The notes beneath the pieces were generated by a model. It was not told the origin of the DNA. It ran no database searches and worked only from the letters and a program-made list of their open reading frames with translations. From Xiphias gladius (taxonomy: Eukaryota > Chordata > Actinopteri > Istiophoriformes > Xiphiidae): a stretch of DNA of 64,000 bases. Below, piece by piece: positions 22,801 through 33,966 of this stretch. The number at the start of each line of letters is the position of its first letter. The first letter of the stretch is position 1. Position numbers and translations under genes: made by a program. Location of the stretch: NCBI RefSeq assembly GCF_016859285.1, contig NC_053407.1, forward strand, positions 20,022,699-20,086,698. Reading direction: 5' to 3'.

Positions 22801-23764
22801 GTTTTACATTAGATCCTGAAAGTATTTGCCCATGAATATTTATATAACATAGAGCAGACAGGACTGTATTACTATGACTAAAGACAGAAGTTCTAGCTCC
22901 ATGTTCTGCTTGATCATACCTAATATTGTATTTACAGGAGAATTTTGTGTGTGATGGGATTTTTCAACATTTCCACCTTTTGATGGTGTGTTTTATATCT
23001 AAATACAGAACTAAACTAATACAGAGACACTGATGGATTAAAACTATGTGCTAGTCTGTGACAACAACAAAAAAAGAGAAAAAAGACAGGACAATATCAC
23101 AAATGAAAAAAGCTTATTTTTGTTCTTTGTGGTATGTCAACACAAGTAAGGACTACTGTTGAATTTTACACCTGTCATACCATCATATAGTATTGTCTTA
23201 CTGTTTACTGTTTCTAATTTTCTTGATTTGTAAATAATGAGAAAGTTGTTTCTTTCCCGATTCCTTTTGGACCTCAGTTTTCATGTTTAATTTTTTATTT
23301 GACCACTGATTTCTTTCTCCACACTTTCTGTGTACAGAATACCAGGTGGTGATCAATCTGCATCATGAGGGAACTGTGATCAGCAGCAGGGAAACTAAAG
23401 GAGGCCCCTGTACTGTGTGGAATACTTCATTCCTGTTTGACCTTCCTCATGGAGACATCGGTGAGCTGCCCCTCGTGCTCGAGTTCATAATCACGCAGGT
23501 AAAGATCGCTTCAGGAGCTCACAGTTTTCCAGTAATTTGTATTATGTGAATAACTGCATTCATTTGTATTGTAACCACCCTGTGAATTTCATTTTCTTCT
23601 CTTCTCTTATGTGACAGAGTCAGGTCCATTCAGATGGTAAAGTTCTTGGTCGAGTCCTCATCGGTGCAGAGGCTGCAGATGCAGGCCGTGCTCATTGGAG
23701 GGACATGTGTAGCTTGCCGGTGGAGCAGGCACGCTGGCACAATGTCCAACCAGAACCACTGTAG
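19830..23764 (+). CDS. Synaptotagmin-like membrane protein with two degenerate C2 domains
   Basis: Probable membrane-traffic protein of the synaptotagmin superfamily; exact orthologue not identified. Five coding exons in frame: 19830-19974, 20596-21614, 22206-22362, 23338-23498, 23618-23764 (542 residues). Two hydrophobic stretches lie near the N-terminus (about residues 14-43 and 51-74), then CWRKSQ, a linker of about 190 residues rich in Pro/Ser/Thr, C2A-like fold about 263-385 and C2B about 400-540. The C-terminus has the synaptotagmin signature: G-x-A then HWRDMC...P...WHNV. Calcium-site aspartates are missing (C2B has QTSAATEYQV where SSDPYVKV is usual), so calcium-independent binding is inferred. 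A single synaptotagmin normally has one transmembrane segment, so the first exon is unusual. The start at 19830 (CACCATGCC) has good Kozak context. Confidence 0.75.
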
Positions 23765-23910
23765 AGCTTTGACACACATGTGCTTGAAAACTTTTTTGTG
23801 ATCAGTGGAACCTAACACACTGTGTGAACTTGACATGAAGTGGTCACAGCTGATGTTGACTGTGTTTACTGACACTACAGTTCTAATGGATGGATTTCTG
23901 AGCACCAATC

Positions 23911-23916
23911 AATAAA
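23911..23916 (+). terminator. AATAAA polyadenylation signal of the C2-domain gene
   Basis: AATAAA in CAATCAATAAAATC, 147 bp after the stop codon at 23764. Downstream sequence is T-rich. The gene on the opposite strand ends at about 24.38 kb, so the two genes are convergent with about 460 bp between signals. Confidence 0.7.
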
Positions 23917-24380
23917 ATCTTTAAAAATGGCCTTATTTCAATGAATCAACCTGTGAATTCTGCTATGGGACAGTACTGTAAGTGCACAAAGTGACTTGTG
24001 GAACAACACAATGTAAGTTCAGAGTTTGTAGGCTTATAATACAATTATGTATTTGTAAAATGTTACCTAGAACAGGCTGTTATATCAGTAAACACAGGAA
24101 AAACATATAGATAATTGAACCTAGAAATACGGATACTCTAGTGTTCACTTCCTGTGACTAAAATACACTTTAACATTTATTTGATGTGTGAGTAACATGA
24201 CACACACAAATGTACTTTAAAGACTCTCATGTATAGTATATTTGTAATTTAACAGTTCTTTTGAGACACATTTGAGATATCTTGCTGGCTGTAGGATTTT
24301 CTGAATGTATAAATGATGTGAGGAACCATATCATGTCATATAAATAAAAACACACTTTTGCCTGAGGTAGCCTGGTGGCT

Positions 24381-24386
24381 TTTATT
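24381..24386 (-). terminator. Polyadenylation signal of the minus-strand coiled-coil gene
   Basis: TTTATT on the plus strand reads AATAAA on the minus strand, about 145 bp beyond the minus-strand stop codon at 24529-24531. Confidence 0.6.
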
Positions 24387-24528
24387 AACATTTCATTTGA
24401 GTTTTAAAAAAAACAAAGTATAAACTAAAAGGTACAAAGCTGGATGGTGCAGCGCCCTCTAATGACCTGTCAATGTATAGACTCGGATATAGCAAGTCTT
24501 GCCAAATGCAAGTTTTCACGAAAACACC

Positions 24529-27500
24529 TCATTTGTCCTCTCCCTCCTCTTCATCTTCATCGGGGCTACTGATATCTACAAGCTCTGCCTGGAATATTCC
24601 ATCAGGATAGAGGGAAGGTGTCCTCCGCTGCAGGTCACACTCATCTGAACAGTGAGCTAGGATTGGCACTTCAGCATCCGAAGATTTGCCTGAAATTTTT
24701 TCTGCTGCAGTGTGAAGATCCTGGATTGGCTGCTTGAACCTTACGGCTTACATCAAAAGAAATCAGGGGTAACATAATTAGAACAAGATCCGTAATTCAG
24801 AATGTCAAATCTAATAAGTACTCTACACATGCAGAAGATAGAAGCCAAAGGTCGATAAAGAAGGCAAATTAATTCAAAGCAGGCACTTTGAATTACTTCA
24901 GCAGGGACACCAATGAAGATTATCAGTATTGATAAAAGTAGCTTTATTAAATAACATGCTCCATATTTTTTAGTCCATTTGGTAATGGCCATTTCTGGTT
25001 CTGTCCCTGTCTGAGAATAATAAAGAATCCTGTAGTGTCTCCCATGGGTTCAAACTGTAAACACAACACAGAATATAGCAAACATGTCTACACTACTGAT
25101 TATACTGATTCATGCACATTTTCACCTGGCAGCAGATTCTCATTTCTTGCCTTCAGATTGCTTGTTGCGCGACTCACACCTGACATCTGGCAGAGGAGAG
25201 AATGGTTTCAGGTCTTTTTTTTTTTAGTTCAATTCTTCTACCTTTATTAGTAGCAGCTAGAATAGATCAAAAGAGTGCAAAGGACTTTTACAATGTAGTT
25301 TTTATAAAACAAAATTTGCAATTCATCAATTGTTACTGTTTTCATGTAATTTCAAATGTAAAGACTGCATTTATTAATACATAATACAACTCAGGATTTT
25401 AAATGTTTTGGAGCAGTGTTTTTCATACTATGTCTGGATGTTACTAATGACCTCTATGTTATCATACAGTGGTAGTCCCAGGCCTTCAGTATAAGACATT
25501 GACATACTGTAACTCTTTCCCGTCCTCTTACGATTGAGTCAGATGTGTTCCAGTTGAGCGGTTCACTCCTCAGCTTCAAATCCGATTATTTACCGAGTAG
25601 AAAGAGTCATATGTGAGATTAGAACTGAACTGAGTTTCACATGGAGTTTAAGTGGTTCTGCAGCGAGGCTCGCACCCCTCCCCATGTATTGTATGCTCTT
25701 TGATTAAAGCAGAAGCTGGGATTAGTGCTGTCTGTACTTGTGTGTGTGTATATGTAATGAATGAATGTGGGCGTAGCTCTGTTAATTTCATGATCTGTGT
25801 GCCATTATTATGTCATTAATGATATTAATTTGCAACAGTTGCAGATGCTAATACATCATCTCTGAAACATAGTAGCATGCAGCCGGATAAATATAGGGAA
25901 TCTTTTGAGTGGTGTGTTGGCCGGAGGTTTATGTTAATGTTTTTGTCATTTAGCTGGTGCTCTTGAAAGCGAGGGTCAGAGTTTTGAGGTACATATGGAC
26001 AAAGTGGGCACATGCACGTATACACTGCCTGTGTAAGGGGGGTCTCTTCATTGATTTTTCGACTTGGTAACACCTCCAGTTTCTGTGATCTACGCACTCC
26101 TAACCAGCTGTCCCTGATTGTGGAGGTTTTCCTCGGCATGAGCCTCCCTCCTCCACTCCTGGCAGGTCACTGCCCTCCTCGTCCTCCTCCAACACTTGCA
26201 TCAAACCTGAGCTCTGCTGCCAGCCCCACCTGTCCACTGCAGTCTGAATGAATATTAACACACAACTTGAGTTCTGTGTGTAGAATCTTCGAGGCTGTTA
26301 GTGTAGTCCATTTCATTGCTGCCAGGATTCATATCATTTTTCAATTCTTACCCTTACAACTTTAGATGTGGGAGACCAGGCTGGAGGTGAGGACGTTCCA
26401 GTTTTATATATATATTGTTGTATATTCCCATTATGATTTACAACAGGTAAAGAACAAGACACAAGTTAACCACACTGGCAGCCGTACATGGCTGGTCTCA
26501 AGCACAGAGGTTTACAGTGGAGCTAAATGCTAATGTCAGCCTGCTAACATGCTCACAATAACAATGCTAACATGAAAATGTATAGAATGTGATGTTTACC
26601 TTTGTCACTCGCAGTTTAGCCTGTTAGCTCGCATAAATAATCATGCAGAATGGCCCATTTCAGAATAATGTATATTATTGGATTATAATTGTTGATGCCT
26701 TAATGTTGCCTTAACATCATTTCAATGTTGCAGCCGATTTGGTGGGGTTACTATTCATTACTTTATTTATTGCAAGGAAACTGGAGAATTTCCCCAATTA
26801 AGTCATTATCCTGTCTTAAGCTATAATAGAACATCATTGTTTATTGGTTGATCATATTTGTGTTATAAATCTGAATCTGCAAAGTAACGTGTAACTAAAG
26901 ATGTAGTGGAGTAGAAAGTACAATATTTGCCTCAGAATTGTAGAGGAGTAAAACTACGTATAATATAGCAGAAAATTGAACTACTTAAGTAAACTACACG
27001 TACGTCAAAACTGTGCATAAGTACAATAATTGAGAAAATGTATTTACTTTTTTTTTCCACCATTGCACTTTCGCACTGAACACAAAGTATAGCTGAGGCT
27101 AATGGGAATGTCATTCGTTTCGTAGGTATTTCATGACCAAATTTGTTCAATAAATTTGACAAATTGACGATGATGGCATGATAGAAGATAGAAGATGAAT
27201 TCTATTATACAAGTTATCCTGAGGGGAACATGAATGTCATGGCAATCCATCCAGTGGTTGTTGAGACATTTCATTCAAAACCACAACTATCAACCTTGTG
27301 TTGGTGCCATCAGCAAAGTCGGTAGGATGCATCCTCTGGGGACCATGAATGTCTGTATAAAATTTTATGGGTAATTCATCTAAAAGTTGTTGCAATATTT
27401 CAGTTTGAACCAAAGCGGTGGACGGAGTGACTGACACTGGCATCCAGAGCCACGCTGCTGGATGAAAAAAAGGCGAACTGAAATCATGTTGGTGTTATAC

Positions 27501-30500
27501 AGTATATACCTGCTCAGGGACCATTCTCCTATGCTGGACTGTCTCTAGATTAACTGCACAGACAGTTTTATCCTTCCTGGCATCAACAGGCGGTTTCTCA
27601 TCTTTAACCTGCGAACAAGGCATCTGTCATTTATTATATTCATCACCACCGCAGTAGGCTATCTTTGGAGGTGTCCCTTTTATGAATTTTACCGAGTAAA
27701 TCTGCTTTAGTGTTTGAAGCTTCTGGTTTGCCAGCATTTTCTCCTGCTGCAGCTGATTTGCCCTCCTCCTGTTCTCTGAAAATATTTGTATGAAGACGTT
27801 TTGGAGCTGAACCAATGAGAAAATTAGTACAATATCATCAGAAGTCCTTTCAAAAGCAGGCTCATACCTTCCAGCTGGATCCGCAGTGAGTCAGTGGTTG
27901 AGACATTCGATCGGCCCTCACCATCTTGACTGTCTTCAGAGGCCTTTTTCATGAACTTTTATGAAAAACAGAGATGTGAAGAGCGAGGGAGAGGACATGC
28001 GCTGGCGAATTCACCTCTCAACACACCTGCTGGTTCACAGGTGGTTAAAGATATCATATGTGTATGTGATTATATAGTTTGATCAGGTTGTAGTGACTGT
28101 ACCTTGAGCTCCAGAGCAGAAAACTTGATCCGAGCCTCAGTTTTTTCCCACTCTCTCAGCCTCTCTAGACTCTTCAAAGCATCTTCCCTAAAACAGTATG
28201 GATGAAAACCTGTTACATACTCAACTGGTCATTCATCCTTTTAAACCATTTAATGGAGAGTTCAGTTCAAGAAGTTAAAAAAAGCTTACTTTTCCTTCAG
28301 TTCCCTCTCTCTTTCTGACAGTTTTTCCTTCAGCCTTTGAACCTCACTGCTTTGTATACACACCTATTAATCATGAAAGTTAACTGTCATTAGTTTATGC
28401 CCAAAATATTTACTCTGAATACATGTGTGCATGAAAAACACATCAATATATAATATCTTGTTACCTGCGGGGATTTGATTTGGCAGCTGTAGGAGTCTGA
28501 TGGTGGCTCCCATAACAAAGGGGATTCTGATAAGCTGATAAACAGATAGAGTATGCGATAAAGAGACAGATCAGAGAATTTGATTTTGAACATTTGCTGA
28601 CAGTGCATATGAAATTGAAAATTTCATCAAAATCCACTCACTCTGTCAAGGTCTCTTTATCCCGATTCAGCACAGTTTCACCACCTGCAAAGACAAGGTC
28701 ACGGTAGGGTCAACGCCCCCTTGTGTTTAAAGAATAAAATAACACCCTGTTCTCTGGAGTTGTGTGCCTGCAACACTCACAGCACTAATCTTGTTGAGAA
28801 TATTTGCAGCTGACACAGACTGCCGGCAAATACATTCGCCTTTACCTTCAACCTCATATCTGTGAAGCAGCACCTGACTCCTGCTCCCGACCAGCTCCAG
28901 CTCCTGTTTACATGTGTCAAGCTCAACCCTCAGCAGTGAGTCAGATTCCCTCTGTATGAAAAAAAAAAAAAGTGTATAGTTTTATAACCCGTCTATATCT
29001 ACCACATCTTCAATCATTACAACTTCTAAGTGCCCTAACACTGAGAAAAAAAAGCTCATGTAAAATCTTTTCAGGGATATACTGCCGTGTTCTTGGTCAG
29101 CCCTGTCTCCATTCTAGCTGTGTACTTTTTGCAGATTCTCAATTTCTTCTCTAGGTAGGAAATTATATGTATACTCAAAACAAGATGTGTGATTTAGGCA
29201 TCAATTAATTATATTGGATACACTGATTTTAAATATCTATATATACTGCATATTGATTCACTTCTCTTTCTGGTCCTCTGTCTTAAATTTTTCAACCTCA
29301 GTAGCCAGTTGCATAGCTTCCTCTTTGAGCTGAAATTAAATAGTTTGATTTTGAAATCTAGATGCATCTTAATACGCAGCAGGACAGTTTTTTTTGTGTG
29401 TGTTTGTGTGTGTTTGGTTCATTGTTATTTCACTTGGATGCTTGACATTCACCGTGCAGAAGGATGTATGTGCAGAGTTTAAATCTGAGTCTAACACAGA
29501 TGATCTATTCTGGATTTTTCAATGAGAGAAAAGAAGGAGATGTAGTTTTAAAACCCTTTAATGAAATAAAACTTTTTCGTGAATAAAAATATCAGACACA
29601 AATGATTATTTATACATGTCTGGAGGGGATGTTTAAGGGAGTGGTAAAGGGATATTCTTACTTCATTTCCGGAGTTGTTCTTCTTGAGTTCTTCTAGCTC
29701 CTCTTGTGTGGACTGTAGGGTCAAAGCCACCTTTTGCCATTTCTCAGCCCAGTGTGAGGCCACAGCTATTAGCTCCTCGATGTTTTGGACTTTAACTGCA
29801 TCTTGTTTCCGATACTCCTTCTCCAACAGGTTTAGCTTCTCCTCATTCTCGCGGACCTCAGCCTCCAAACACAGACACTGATTTTGCAGCTTCTGTTTTT
29901 CTAATTCCAAAACTTCCACAGATTTCCTGGATGAATAATTTGAGGGTTTCATTGAAGAGAGGATAATTGTACTACATCTTCAGTATACTGAAGAAGAGCA
30001 TTTGTTTACCATCTCACCTGAGCTGGCTGCACTTTTCCTTCATCTCATGTCCACCTTCCTTCATTTTGCTCAGCAGTTCCTCTTTTTGTCTGATCAACTC
30101 AGAGCGTGCTGTCTCCAGATCTGTGATCTGTTTGGTGATGACAGCCCTCTCTGCTGTTAGCTGCTGTAGCTGAGACTGTGATATCTCTAGCTTCCGTTTG
30201 ATCATTTCAAGCTCACATGTCAGCTTTTCATTTAGCTGGTGTAAAGACACAATACGGATACTTTAATAAAGAATTCAGAAAAGATTAAACTTTAAAAAAA
30301 AAAGTGACCAGTAAAGCTTTCAACCTCTCTGAGAGCCTTTGATCCATCCTTTGTAAGAACATTTTCCTGATCCTGTTTGTAGTTGTGAGACTCTTCATTA
30401 GCCAGATGGTCATGGATCTCAAAGACCTCTGAACTTCGTTGTGTCCTCTTCAGATAGAGCTCCAGGACATGAGCCCTCTGGTGCAGATCTGCTCTTTCCT

Positions 30501-32499
30501 ATACAAGCATCATGCAAAAAAAGGACAAACAAACCCCTAGTCATACTACCAAAACATGACATTTTGATCTCAGATGTCTCTTACATTGTAGCTAAGGCTC
30601 AGAAGAGATTATTTCTGATACCTTGATCAGGTGAACTTTGTCAGACAGAGCCACTGTCAGTTTGGCTTTCAGCTCTTTTGTATTATCCTCCAGCTTTAGC
30701 ACTTGAGTTGACAAGATGGCTTTTTCCTGAGCAAAGTTAGAAAGATGCTTTTCATGGTGTAATTGTTCATGTAAGTGTTTTATCATGTTGGATGAGATAA
30801 TACATAATCAGAGACAACAACCCACCAGGCAGCCTTGGCTGATTTTGTTGTTAGCTTCACTCAGCTGTTCTTGCACATCAGAGTGATTTGATACAGCTTG
30901 GCTGAGCCTCTGGTTCATCTCCTCTATTTGACTCAACAGTGTCCTCTGTGTCTAGATACACAGGAACAAAAGACAATCAGCCTAAAGGCATAAATATGGG
31001 CAGAAGTAAAAAATGGCAGTGCAACATACTACTGGAGTGTAAGTTTGTGTTTTTATAAAACAATCTGACAGTAGAGTTTGATATTTCCCTCTTATATTTT
31101 TAAACTGACCTCATTTGAAGTCTGGAGTTGCTGGAGTGCCTGGTTTCGCTCTTCTTCTTTTGTTTTTGCCTTTGTCTCAGCCTCTTTCAGAGCCTCTCTC
31201 AGCTTGCACAGCTCTGTGTCAACCTCCGGCTTCCCCTTAATTAAACACAAATGTAAAAGCAATGTGTGACTAACAGAACACACGGAATAAAACATTATTT
31301 ACAACATAATACATAAAGATAACATACCTGTCTGTTCAAGTCTTCTTGGCTTACTGGTAATGTTTTGCTAAGTGAACCAGGAGTTCTTTCAGTTGGTTGA
31401 TCAATGCCACCTCTGTCCAAAGTAGACCTCATTTGCAGCAGCTCCTTCTCCAGCTTTAGGACCCTTGTGAGTGAATTTATCATGAGGAATGTCAAATCTT
31501 TTCTACAGTCATTCAAATTTTCCTCTCCATATCTTTTGCTGCACTCACTTTTCATGGAGCTCTCTACGCTGTTGGTTGTTGTCAAATCGGGATAATTCGA
31601 CTGCCTCCTTCTCCTGCTCAAGAGTGCTCATTGCTTCTGACAGCTGCTGTGTTAGTACCGGGTGAAAGGATGTTGTGTGCAACTGTAGCAAATACCAAAC
31701 ATCTATCTGAAGCAGAAAAACTATGAAACCACTCAAAGCAACCAGTGGCAATGAGAGAGAAGAATGCAAAAAAAGGTAGACCATAGAATTTGTTTCCATA
31801 GACATTCAAATACTGTTTTACTTACCTTATATTTCATGTCAAGTAGCTGTGCAGTAGTTATGTTGTAGCTCAGCTGTGCATCTCTGGCCCTCAGCCGGTC
31901 CAGCTGAGTGTCTATGCGCTCATCCTGCAGCCATTGCACCAGCTCTGCTTGTCTCAAGCTACTTTCACCTCGGGCACTTTGTAATTCAGCCCCTGGAGAT
32001 GGAGGAAAAGACCGTGTAGCACCCTCAGGTGCCTGATGGGACAATGACTGCCACCTCTTTAGACCTGGATCATTCTGTCTGAAGCCACTGGTGCTGCCTG
32101 ATGTACTGGAACACATACAGTACATCAGCTGCCCTGACTTTAAAATGAATTTTACTGTGTCTCTGTTTTTTTTTAACTTTTCCCCTCACCTTGTGCTGAC
32201 TTTGGCCAGAAACCCTGACCCAGAGACAGTTTCCATACCATTCCATGCTGAGGTCTAAGAAAGAAAAATGCACATTTTAAAACAGCTGCAACTTGGTTAA
32301 CCTGTTCTTCCACAAAAAGAGCATGTCTGGGTCTTACCGTGGCTGTAAAGTGAGATTTGGTGTCCCACATGTCAAGGTCCGTGAGAGAAAATGGACTTGA
32401 ACTTCTGCATGAGGGTCTAAACATCTTTGTGTGTCTTCCTAGATCCAAACTATCACTTCCCTTTGTATGGGAGAGGCTACAATCCTCATCCCCCCACAT
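24529..32499 (-). CDS. Large coiled-coil protein, 22 coding exons, not identified
   Basis: I do not recognise the orthologue. Reading frame and splice phases give 915 residues from exons 32499-32338, 32254-32190, 32105-31826, 31646-31549, 31463-31328, 31235-31110, 30951-30826, 30726-30622, 30498-30325, 30235-30018, 29926-29662, 29329-29262, 28949-28846, 28684-28642, 28534-28465, 28363-28290, 28187-28103, 27955-27868, 27775-27693, 27608-27510, 25186-25126, 24746-24529. The N-terminal 120 or so residues are Ser-rich and not coiled (RSSSPFSLTDLDMWDTKSHF). Next is WLQDERIDTQLDRLRARDAQ, then heptad-rich Leu/Glu/Lys helices over about residues 140-820, and a tail ending FQAELVDISSPDEDEEEGEDK. No enzymatic motif, membrane segment or signal peptide. 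A structural, centrosomal, ciliary or testis role is typical of such proteins but is only inference. Small middle exons and the acceptors at 28534, 28949 and 24746 were chosen by phase and are the least certain. Confidence 0.72.
26460..27460 (+). mobile_element. Teleost interspersed repeat interrupted by a second repeat
   Basis: In the 2.3 kb intron between coiled-coil exons 27510 and 25186. The outer element runs from about 26500 (GCTAAATGCTAATGTCAGCC, CTGCTAACATGCT) to about 26632 and resumes at about 27067 (GCACTGAACACAAAGTATAG, then CATGGCAATCCATCCAGTGG and GCATCCAGAGCCACGCTGCT). These motifs belong to a very common fish repeat, also present at 43715-43900. The intervening 26633-27066 carries the other family (GCAGAATGGCCCATTTCAG ... 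TACTTAAGTAAACTAC ... TTCCACCATTG). The outer element is therefore older than the inner one. No coding capacity. Classification beyond MITE/SINE-like is uncertain. Confidence 0.65.
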
Positions 32500-33540
32500 G
32501 TTTGCCCAAGTGACAAGGATAGATTTTCACACAAAGGCGGCAGCTCGGGTGTGTGGCAACTGGTGGATAATGTGTCTTGATTTTTCCAGTGCTTGTTTGA
32601 TGGTAAATAACTAGCTTTAACACTGCATGGTTATTACAGTGTGTCTGTGAAATACTAAACTATTGGTTTGACCTAGATTTGTTCATTACACCCATATCCA
32701 TATCTAATTACAAACATGTCTGATCAAAGTGTATCACCGTTTACGACTAAATCTGATTTCTGTAGTCTGCACTGAATGACACGGTACCTTGCTGGAGAAA
32801 CCCTCTCCTGTCCACTGACAATGCCCACCTGCTCTGCTTGTGAGCCCCACACAGCTTTGATTGCAAGCTGTTCAGCTACATCCTTTGAACTGAGTATCCA
32901 TGGTAACCTGTGTACACAGGACACAGTTGGGTGGGCGGGTCATGTGGTAACTCCACATGATCCCACTTGGTCTGCTGACTGGCTGTTTGTTGACATAAGT
33001 TGTTCAGAGCATCTCCCAAACAGTAATCGTAACACACATAGCTTTCCTTGGATTAATTACTTTTGACAGTAAATGCATCATGATTGATTATGATTACCTT
33101 TAGGGCCAGAGGGAGAAAAGAATGCGTGATTTGATTATGTTCCTAGGTAAGTGTTTTTTAACAGCTTTTATTTTAGCTCCAAGGGTTAAGAAAGCATGTC
33201 ATGAGTTGTCAGAAAGCATCATGGCTATATGCTTGCTATTACTCTACAGATCAGTGTGAAATATTGCATGTTACTGACTAAATCCAAAGTTTTTTCTTTG
33301 CAAAAGCAAGTTAGAGCATTACTCAGAAGCACTGCTCTAACTTTCAAAAATGTTCTAGACATCCCAGTTAATGCTCATATAGTCATAAGCATTACATAAG
33401 ACTCTGCCTTTATAATAGAACAAAACAAAAGCAGTAGCTAAATCTTCTAAAAACTTAATCCATTTGTCAGTTTTCGCTCATTTACATGTAGGTTAAAATT
33501 TTCAGGGTTCATAGTACAACAAGTTTAAGCTCTTATTTTG
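32500..33540. other. Intergenic region between divergent coiled-coil gene and edc3
   Basis: About 1 kb separates the minus-strand start codon at 32499 from the edc3 promoter. No gene recognised. It must hold the 5' UTR and promoter of the coiled-coil gene, but I see no CpG-rich core or clear core elements for it. That contrasts with the edc3 side and would suit tissue-restricted expression. Confidence 0.5.
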
Positions 33541-33723
33541 AAACATGCCGTCTCCCGGAAACCGGAAGTGGTCATTCAGACGCTAGCACCAAAAGGTTTT
33601 AGCCATTGAAGAAGCTAAAAAGCTAATAGTTGGAGAGAGCATCGATTTACCTTTCAGCACTTAACATTACACTTTAGAACACGTTTGTTCTTGAAGAGTT
33701 TGCTTCGCATCAGTTCCGAAAAG
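33541..33723 (+). promoter_or_regulatory. edc3 promoter with ETS site and non-coding first exon
   Basis: ACCGGAAGTG at 33561-33570 is a textbook ETS/GABPA site, common close to housekeeping transcription starts. A likely untranslated exon ends at 33723 with donor GTACAA (CGAAAAG|GTACAA). It would join to the coding exon starting at 33965, two bases before ATG at 33967. Confidence 0.55.
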
Positions 33724-33966
33724 GTACAACCCTTTAACCCCAGGTCTTTAATCAAATACAGCGTTTGCGTCTAATTTAACTGGATAACAGGCCGACGCTA
33801 GCGCTATCGGTTAGCAGAATTATTAGTTAGCATCGAGCAGTTACTATTTCCGATGTCTTGCTGTCAGAAAGTTAACTTATTGATTTAACAGAAAAGGTTG
33901 TGGTTACTACATATCTCAACAAGAGATTGGTAGATTAAAACTTTTGTTCTGAAACATCGTGCAGAC

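Noticed and set aside
31545-31809. Minus-strand open frames with hydrophobic stretches between coiled-coil exons
   Set aside because: They span an intron between in-phase exons and contain the branch/acceptor region; the membrane-like character is fortuitous.
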